From Phymorhynchus buccinoides (Eukaryota > Mollusca > Gastropoda > Neogastropoda > Raphitomidae): a DNA stretch of 64,000 nt. The translations under genes and the position numbers were made by a program. Below, in pieces: positions 58,328 through 64,000 of the stretch. Positions within the stretch are counted from its first letter, which is position 1, and each line of letters begins with the position of its first letter. The notes beneath the pieces were generated by a model. That model had not been told where the DNA came from. It did not search any database and was given only the letters and a program-made list of their open reading frames with translations. The DNA lies in NCBI GenBank assembly GCA_017654935.2, contig CM065683.1, positions 4,289,089-4,353,088 of the forward strand. The letters are read 5' to 3'.

Positions 58328-59545
58328 GTGCTGTTCCTGCGCAGACTGCTGGGCCACACGCCAGTTCCAGGACCCCCTGCAGTTTGCCTACAGCCCCAAC
58401 AGGAGCACGGACGATGCCATCATCACTGTGCTCCACTCTGTGCTGACCCACCTGGAGCGGCCAGGGAGCTATGCCAGGCTTCTGTTCCTGGACTTCTCCT
58501 CGGCCTTCAACACCATCCAGCCTCACCTGATGGTGCGGAAGCTGATGGCGATGGACGTCAATCCCCTGATCATCAGATGGCTCTGCAGCTTCCTTACAGA
58601 CAGGCCTCAACACGTGATGATCAGGACGCCCACCTCGTCTGTCGCCTCAGCCCAGGTCCGCACCAACACCGGAGCTCCACAGGGGTGTGTGCTGTCCCCG
58701 GCCCTGTTCACACTGTAGACTGCCACTGCACCGCTGAGGGCACCCTCTAGGTGAAGTTCTCAGACGACACCTCCATGACCGGCCTCATCACAACCAGCGA
58801 AAACTCCTACAGGGGCGCTGTGGAGGCGCTTGTTGGCTGGTGTGATGACAACCATCTCCTCCTGAACGTGGCCAAGACCAAGGAGATGGTTATCGACTTC
58901 CGCCGGAAACCACCAAAGCCGACTCCACTGGTCATCAAAGGGGAGGAGGTGGAGTTGGTGGACCAGTACAAGTACCTGGGATCCATCATCGACAGCAAGC
59001 TGGACTGGTCCGCCAACTCCCAGGCCCTCCTCAAGAAGGGCAATCAGCGCCTCTTCTTTCTGAGGAAGCTGAACAAGTTTGGGATGTGCCGGAGACTGCT
59101 CAGTCTGTTCTACGGAGCTACAGTGGAGTCAGTCCTGACTTTCAACCTCCTCAGCCACTTCGGCAGCCTCAAGGAGCATGACAGAGCCAGGCTGTGTAAG
59201 ATCACCACACCAAGACATCTGGCAGGCTGATCGGTGCTCCTGTTGCCAGCCTTCAGGAGGTGTTTGAGAGGAGGGCAGTTAGGCGTCTGAGGGCCATCCA
59301 GGGTGACTCCAGTCACCTACTGTGCGAGCTACTACAGGCGCATTCTTCTGGCAGGTCAGGCAGGCTGATCAGTTTCAGTGCACGCACCGACAGACTGAGG
59401 CGGTCATACCTGCCGACAGTAGTGCGCCTCTTAAACAGGACATGATCGGCCTGCATCCTCACCTTCGAACAGGAAAAATGGCAGCAGTGTGTGTGGTGGG
59501 TGTGAGTGGGTGGGTGGTCGGATGTGTGTGTGAGTACATGTGCAT

Positions 59546-59612
<67 letters not shown>

Positions 59613-59818
59613 TGTGTTGTGTGTGTGTGTGTGTGTTTAAAAGGAAATGATTTTTCTTATGAGTTATGTGATATATTTCTTGTGATATGATACTGTCTTC
59701 TGCTGTTGTGATTTGCTCATGTGATATTATTAAGTAATTTAGTAGTGTGGGTGTGGGGGGGGGGTGAGTGTGTGCGTGTGTGTGTGTGCGTGCATGTGTG
59801 TCTGTTTGGGGGGGGGGT

Positions 59819-59854
<36 letters not shown>

Positions 59855-60334
59855 AAGAGAGGGAGAGAGATGGGGGGTGGGGGGTAGAGAGGGTAACTGT
59901 GTTGCTTTGTTGATTTTTAGCATACATTATTATAATATGATCTAGCATTTTATAATGTCTGTTTCTTTGCTATTGCTATTATATAATTATATTGATTGTT
60001 CATATTTTAGTTTCTTATGTGTATTATCCTATATTAGTTTTAAACAAATGATGGTTTAAGCTTTTGTGTGCATGTGTCTGTGTGTGTGTGTGTGTCTGGG
60101 GAAGTGATAGAGAGAGAGGGGGGAGAGGGGATGGAGATTGGAGGAGGGATGGAGAGAGAGAGAGAGAACTAGGGTGAATGTGTGTTGATTTTAGCATACC
60201 TTTTATCATTGTTCTAGTATTCAGTATTGGTTCTAAACTTTTTTTTTGTGTATTATGCTTGGGATATTATTCATTTTAATTTTGTTTTATGCATATTGTC
60301 CCATTATTACTTTATACAAATTGTTGGTTTAAGC

Positions 60335-60408
<74 letters not shown>

Positions 60409-60654
60409 GGGGAAAGAGAGAGAGAGAGATTGGGGGGAGGGGGGGAGGGAGGAGGAGAGAGAGAGAGGGGGGAGAGAGAGAAGAGAGAGAGCCTCAGAGA
60501 GCCAGGGTGAATGTGTGTTGACTTTAGCATACATTATTTTACATTGTTCTAGTATTCAGCATTGGCTTTTATAATCTAAACCTTGTTTTTATGTATCCCC
60601 TTTTATAAATTTTGTTTGTTGTCCTGTTTACTTTTATACAAATTGTTTGTTTAG

Positions 60655-60698
<44 letters not shown>

Positions 60699-60760
60699 GG
60701 GGAAAGGCATGGTTGAGGGTGGAGTTTTTGAAAAATATGTTGTGGGGAAGGGGAGGGGGT

Positions 60761-60806
<46 letters not shown>

Positions 60807-60951
60807 TTATATTGTATTGTAATTTAATTCTTATGATGTATTTACTGTATATTGTCTTGTTTCTATTTGTATATGTGTTTTATGTGCATGCCAGACAAAG
60901 AATTTCTTTATGTTTTAAAGACAATAAATATTTTGATTGATTGATCGTCAC
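58328..60951 (+). mobile_element. LINE (CR1/Rex1-like), inverted-arm copy, defective
   Basis: It has the same insertion point and 3' UTR as 36707-39311. The RT frame has a stop after PALFTL (TAG 58716-58718), another at 58748-58750, and a 5-bp insertion near 59205 that ends the frame. The pieces retain SSAFNTIQPHL, VKFSDDTSMTGLI and YKYLGSIIDSKLDW. Confidence 0.88.
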
Positions 60952-61860
60952 ACACCCACTGGGTCAAGGGAAAACCCATGTGGCTCTCCAGATTATGGAG
61001 GTGGGTGTGGGTGGGGGGGGGGGGGGGTGGGGTGGGGGGGGGGTGGAGTAGGGCCTGTAAGGCAGCAAATGTCATCATCATGGCTCCAACTGGGTCTGGG
61101 AAAACTCATGTGGCTCTCCGGATCATAGAGGTGGGTGGGTGGAGGTGTGGGGGGGTGAGGGGAGTAGGGCCTGTAAGGCAGCAAATGTCATCATCGTGGC
61201 TCCCACTGGGTCTGGGAAAACTCATGTGGCTCTCCGGATCATGGAGGTGGGTTGGTGGATTGCGTGAGGTGGGTGAGGGGAGTAGGGCCTGTAAGGCAGC
61301 AAATGTCATCATCGTGGCTCGCACTGGGTCATGGGAAACTCATGTGGCTCTCCGGATCATAGAGGTGGGTGGGTGGGATGCGTGAGGTGGGTGAGGGGAG
61401 TAGGGCCTGTAAGGCAGCAAATGTCATCATCGTGGCTCGCACTGGGTCTGGGAAACTCATGTGGCTCTCCGGATCATGGAGGTGGGTGGGTGGGGTGGTG
61501 GGTGAGGGGAGTAGGGCCTGCAAGGCAGCAAATGTCATCATCGTGGCTCGCACTGGGTCATGGGAAACCCATGTGGCTCTCCGGATCATGGAGGTGGGTG
61601 GGTGGGGTGGGGGGTGAGGGGAGTAGGGCCTGTAAGGCAGCAAATGTCATCATCGTGGCTCCCACTGGGTCTGGGAAAACTCATGTGGCTTTCTGAATCA
61701 TGTAGGTGGGTGGGGGGATGGGTGTGGGTTTGTGAGATGGGGTAAGTGGGTGGGGAGTGGGGGAGGCGAAGCAGGCATGGTCTGCAGGGCAACTTCCATC
61801 ATCGTCGCTCCCGGTGGGTCAGAGAAAACCCATGTGGCTCTTAGGATCATGGAGGTAAAA
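60952..61860 (+). repeat. Walker A exon-like array, inverted arm, distal part
   Basis: About seven units plus the remainder of a split unit, three more than on arm 1. P-loop variants readable here include [15 protein letters not shown]- and ARTGSWET. Several units have lost or gained bases. Confidence 0.85.
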
Positions 61861-61864
61861 GAGA

Positions 61865-62760
61865 GTGTGTGTGATTGTGTGTGTGTATGTGTGTGTGCGT
61901 GCTTGTGATCATGTGTGTGTGTGATCATGTGTTTGTGTGTGTGTATGCATGTGTGTGCGCGCCTATGATCATGTGTGTGCGTGCAAGTGTGAGTGATCAT
62001 GTGGATGTGTTTGTGTGCTGTGTGCCGGGGCCAGAGTTTCAAAATGTTTTTTTCTTCTGATGAACCAGTTGCTCAGTTTCTATCTATCCTGTCATTATTA
62101 TCTTTTTGTTTATCGTCAGAGCCACCTAGAACGGAATAGGGGTGGTGTACCCAAGGGGGTGTTTCTTGTGAACCATTTCTCTCTCATTCTCTTTATCTAT
62201 GCTCTTTTGTCTGTCAGTCTGTCTCTCTCTCTCTCTCCCCTCTCTCCCTCCCTCTCTCTCTCTGTGTGATTTTCTTCCTTCCATCTCTATCTCCTTCCGT
62301 TGCTCCTTCTCCCTCAGCTTTTCCGTCTATGTCTTTGCTGTCTCGCTCTACTATTTCTTTCTCTACACCCCCCCCCCCCTCTCATTCCTTTCCTCTTTAC
62401 TCCCCCCTCCCCCTCCTATTCTTCTTATCTTTCTTTTCTTTTCTTACTTCAATGTGTTGTTCCTAGATGCTCACTTATTTTCGGTCCCTCCACATCCCAT
62501 TTGTTAAATATTTATGTATAATGCTCTGTTTATATTGATGATGTGCCTGCTTATGATGATAACGTGTGTTCATTTTCTTTGCTTTGCATGCCTTTCTTGT
62601 TCATTGAATTCTTTGCTTTTTATTTTATTTTCCTTTCTCTTTTTTTTCTCGTGAGGACTGGATGAAAAAAAGTATTTATACTTACTCTATTATCCTCAGA
62701 AAATAAAAGTTATTCATTCATTCATTCATTAGCCCTGGCTCAGCACAGTATCTGTTAAAT
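61865..62760 (+). other. Inverted-arm copy of the 35.3-36.1 kb intron
   Basis: (GT)n, a CT-rich stretch and a non-LTR tail with (ATTC)n, as on arm 1. No gene. Confidence 0.7.
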
Positions 62761-62821
62761 ACATCAGTGCATGCATGGCATGATATCGATTCTCATTATT
62801 TTTATTTTTTTATTTTTCCAG

Positions 62822-63006
62822 AATCACCTGCAGCAGAAGGGGGTGGGGGTGCGTAAGGTGGTGTTTCTGGTCAACCAGTTGGCCTTGGCCCAACAGCAGT
62901 ATGAAGCCTGTGTCAAGTACCTCAGCGCGTGGCGCATCAAGCTGGTCACGGGAAACGCCGGGGTGGGCACTGCCGAGAAAGTGCCCCTCAAACATCTGGT
63001 GATGAG
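62822..63006 (+). CDS. Duplicate RLR motif Ia exon
   Basis: It matches 35195-35011 with identical length and splice sites. Two conservative residue changes are visible (GVRKVV for GMRKVV; AWRIKL for AWRVKL). Confidence 0.88.
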
Positions 63007-63235
63007 GTGAGGATCCTTGATTATTACGAATCATGGCTGTTGTTATCACTATGGCCGTTCTCATCAATTACAAAAGCATTGCTGTCGTGGTCACAATGAT
63101 TAATCCACTACAGCTGAAAACAACATAATTTTCAGACTATTAGGTGATATTTTTGTAGCAGTGTGCTGCTGATCGTTCTGTGTAGCACAGAGAGAGGTGG
63201 AGAGCTTCAGTGAGTTCTGTGTTTATACTGTACAG

Positions 63236-63455
63236 GGCAGACATCTTGGTGATGATCCACCAGATCTTGGTCACTGCTCTGCAGCAGGGAGAGGTGGAGA
63301 GCATCAGTGAGTTCTCCATGGTGGTGTTTGACGAGTGCCACCACACCAACCTCCTCCACCCCTTCAACTGCATCATGCACCGCTACATGGGCCTCAAACA
63401 CAGAGACGCTAATTCCGGCAACAGTGACAATGATGACTCCGTGCCACTGCCGCAG
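63236..63455 (+). CDS. Duplicate RLR DECHHT exon
   Basis: It matches 34781-34562 (220 nt) with the same peptide, including VVFDECHHTNLLHP, and the same splice sites. The TTAA-family MITE again follows its donor within 10 bases. Confidence 0.88.
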
Positions 63456-63465
63456 GTTGGTTCGT

Positions 63466-64000
63466 TTTAAAGGTGAGGTGCACCCTGACGGATGAGTTTT
63501 TGCAAAAAACACATCGAGATCACCAGAAAGACAGACTTTTCAAGGATCGGAACGCTCACTTTTTTTGCTCTGGTTTCCTAGAAATTAAACCGTCAAAACG
63601 GCGATTCCTCCTTGGCGGAGATGCCGGAGAGAGTTGCCATTTTGGATGGGGTGGGTGAAGGTCACTCATTGTGGTTGAAGCGTTTTCTTTTTTTGTAGTG
63701 CAGTAAAAAAAATTGGAGCTGTTTCCTTTGTTGTGAGCGAAACTCCTTTAGATAATCTGTATTAAAAAAAAAATTTAAAGAAAAAAAGGCTTGTATTGCC
63801 AAAATTGCGGCCAAACGATTTGGTCTAAACGGAGGCGGCCATTAGAAAAGAGACGGCACACGCCTTCTCTTTGGGGTGAAAGAATTTGACTTCCAGCACC
63901 TCCGCCATGGAGGAATCGCCAATTTGACGGTTTGATTTCTAGGAAACCTGAGCAAAGTGAGTGTTGCAATCTCTGTAAAGGGTGTTTTCCTGGTGATCTG
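63466..64000. mobile_element. Fold-back MITE, TTAA family, copy F (runs off the window)
   Basis: This is the inverted counterpart of copy B at 33979-34553, cut by the window end. Confidence 0.85.

Larger units (their letters stand above)
56833..64000 (+). repeat. Arm 2 of the large inverted duplication
   Basis: This is the reverse complement of 34022-40787 through to the window end. It carries three RLR helicase exons on the plus strand, the P-loop array with about three more units, and the LINE with extra frame-breaking changes. Exon sequence is nearly unchanged. It continues past the window. Confidence 0.93.

Overview
The window looks like part of a repeat-rich animal genome, probably a lophotrochozoan and perhaps a mollusc. 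It carries an intron-rich RIG-I/MDA5-like receptor gene, a type present in lophotrochozoans, echinoderms and vertebrates but absent from insects and nematodes. It also carries a DIRS retrotransposon, tRNA-derived SINEs, CR1/L2-type LINE pieces, many MITEs and long microsatellites. I cannot name the species from the sequence. No bacterial-type operon, rRNA gene or CRISPR array is present.

The only host gene I can support runs on the minus strand from about 55.3 kb to 9.06 kb. I reconstruct 18 coding exons with matching splice phases and about 1060 codons. The order is a CARD remnant, a full CARD, an acidic linker, a superfamily-2 DExD/H helicase with motifs I to VI (DECHHT box), and a zinc-binding C-terminal domain. 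The motifs resemble MDA5 (IFIH1) more than RIG-I. The 5' end is missing: upstream of the first visible exon lie a 25-bp satellite, a MITE and a run of exactly 500 Ns.

Beyond the gap, 56.8-64.0 kb is an inverted near-copy of 34.0-40.8 kb. It contains three helicase exons, the P-loop repeat array and the same LINE insertion, with small differences. It may be a mis-joined second haplotype or a real inverted duplication.

The most unusual pattern is that many exon edges of this one gene have tandem copies in the adjacent intron, with splice-site-like ends. The strongest case is an array of 69-nt Walker A (P-loop) units, each flanked by acceptor-like and donor-like bases. Its copy number differs between the two inverted arms. 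Similar arrays occur beside the motif III exon, the exon after it, the motif V exon, the first C-terminal-domain exon and probably the first visible CARD exon.

The introns hold a structurally complete DIRS element (17.6-24.9 kb) with inverted terminal repeats, an internal complementary region, gag, RT-RNase H and tyrosine recombinase. The gag frame has one in-frame TGA, and the recombinase is split by an 861-bp inverted-repeat element. A three-level nest (LINE, hAT, LINE tail) lies at 25.9-28.0 kb. A 5'-truncated LINE with a tandemly repeated 3' UTR sits inside the P-loop array. The first 9 kb, downstream of the gene, are satellites and MITEs with no gene I can support.
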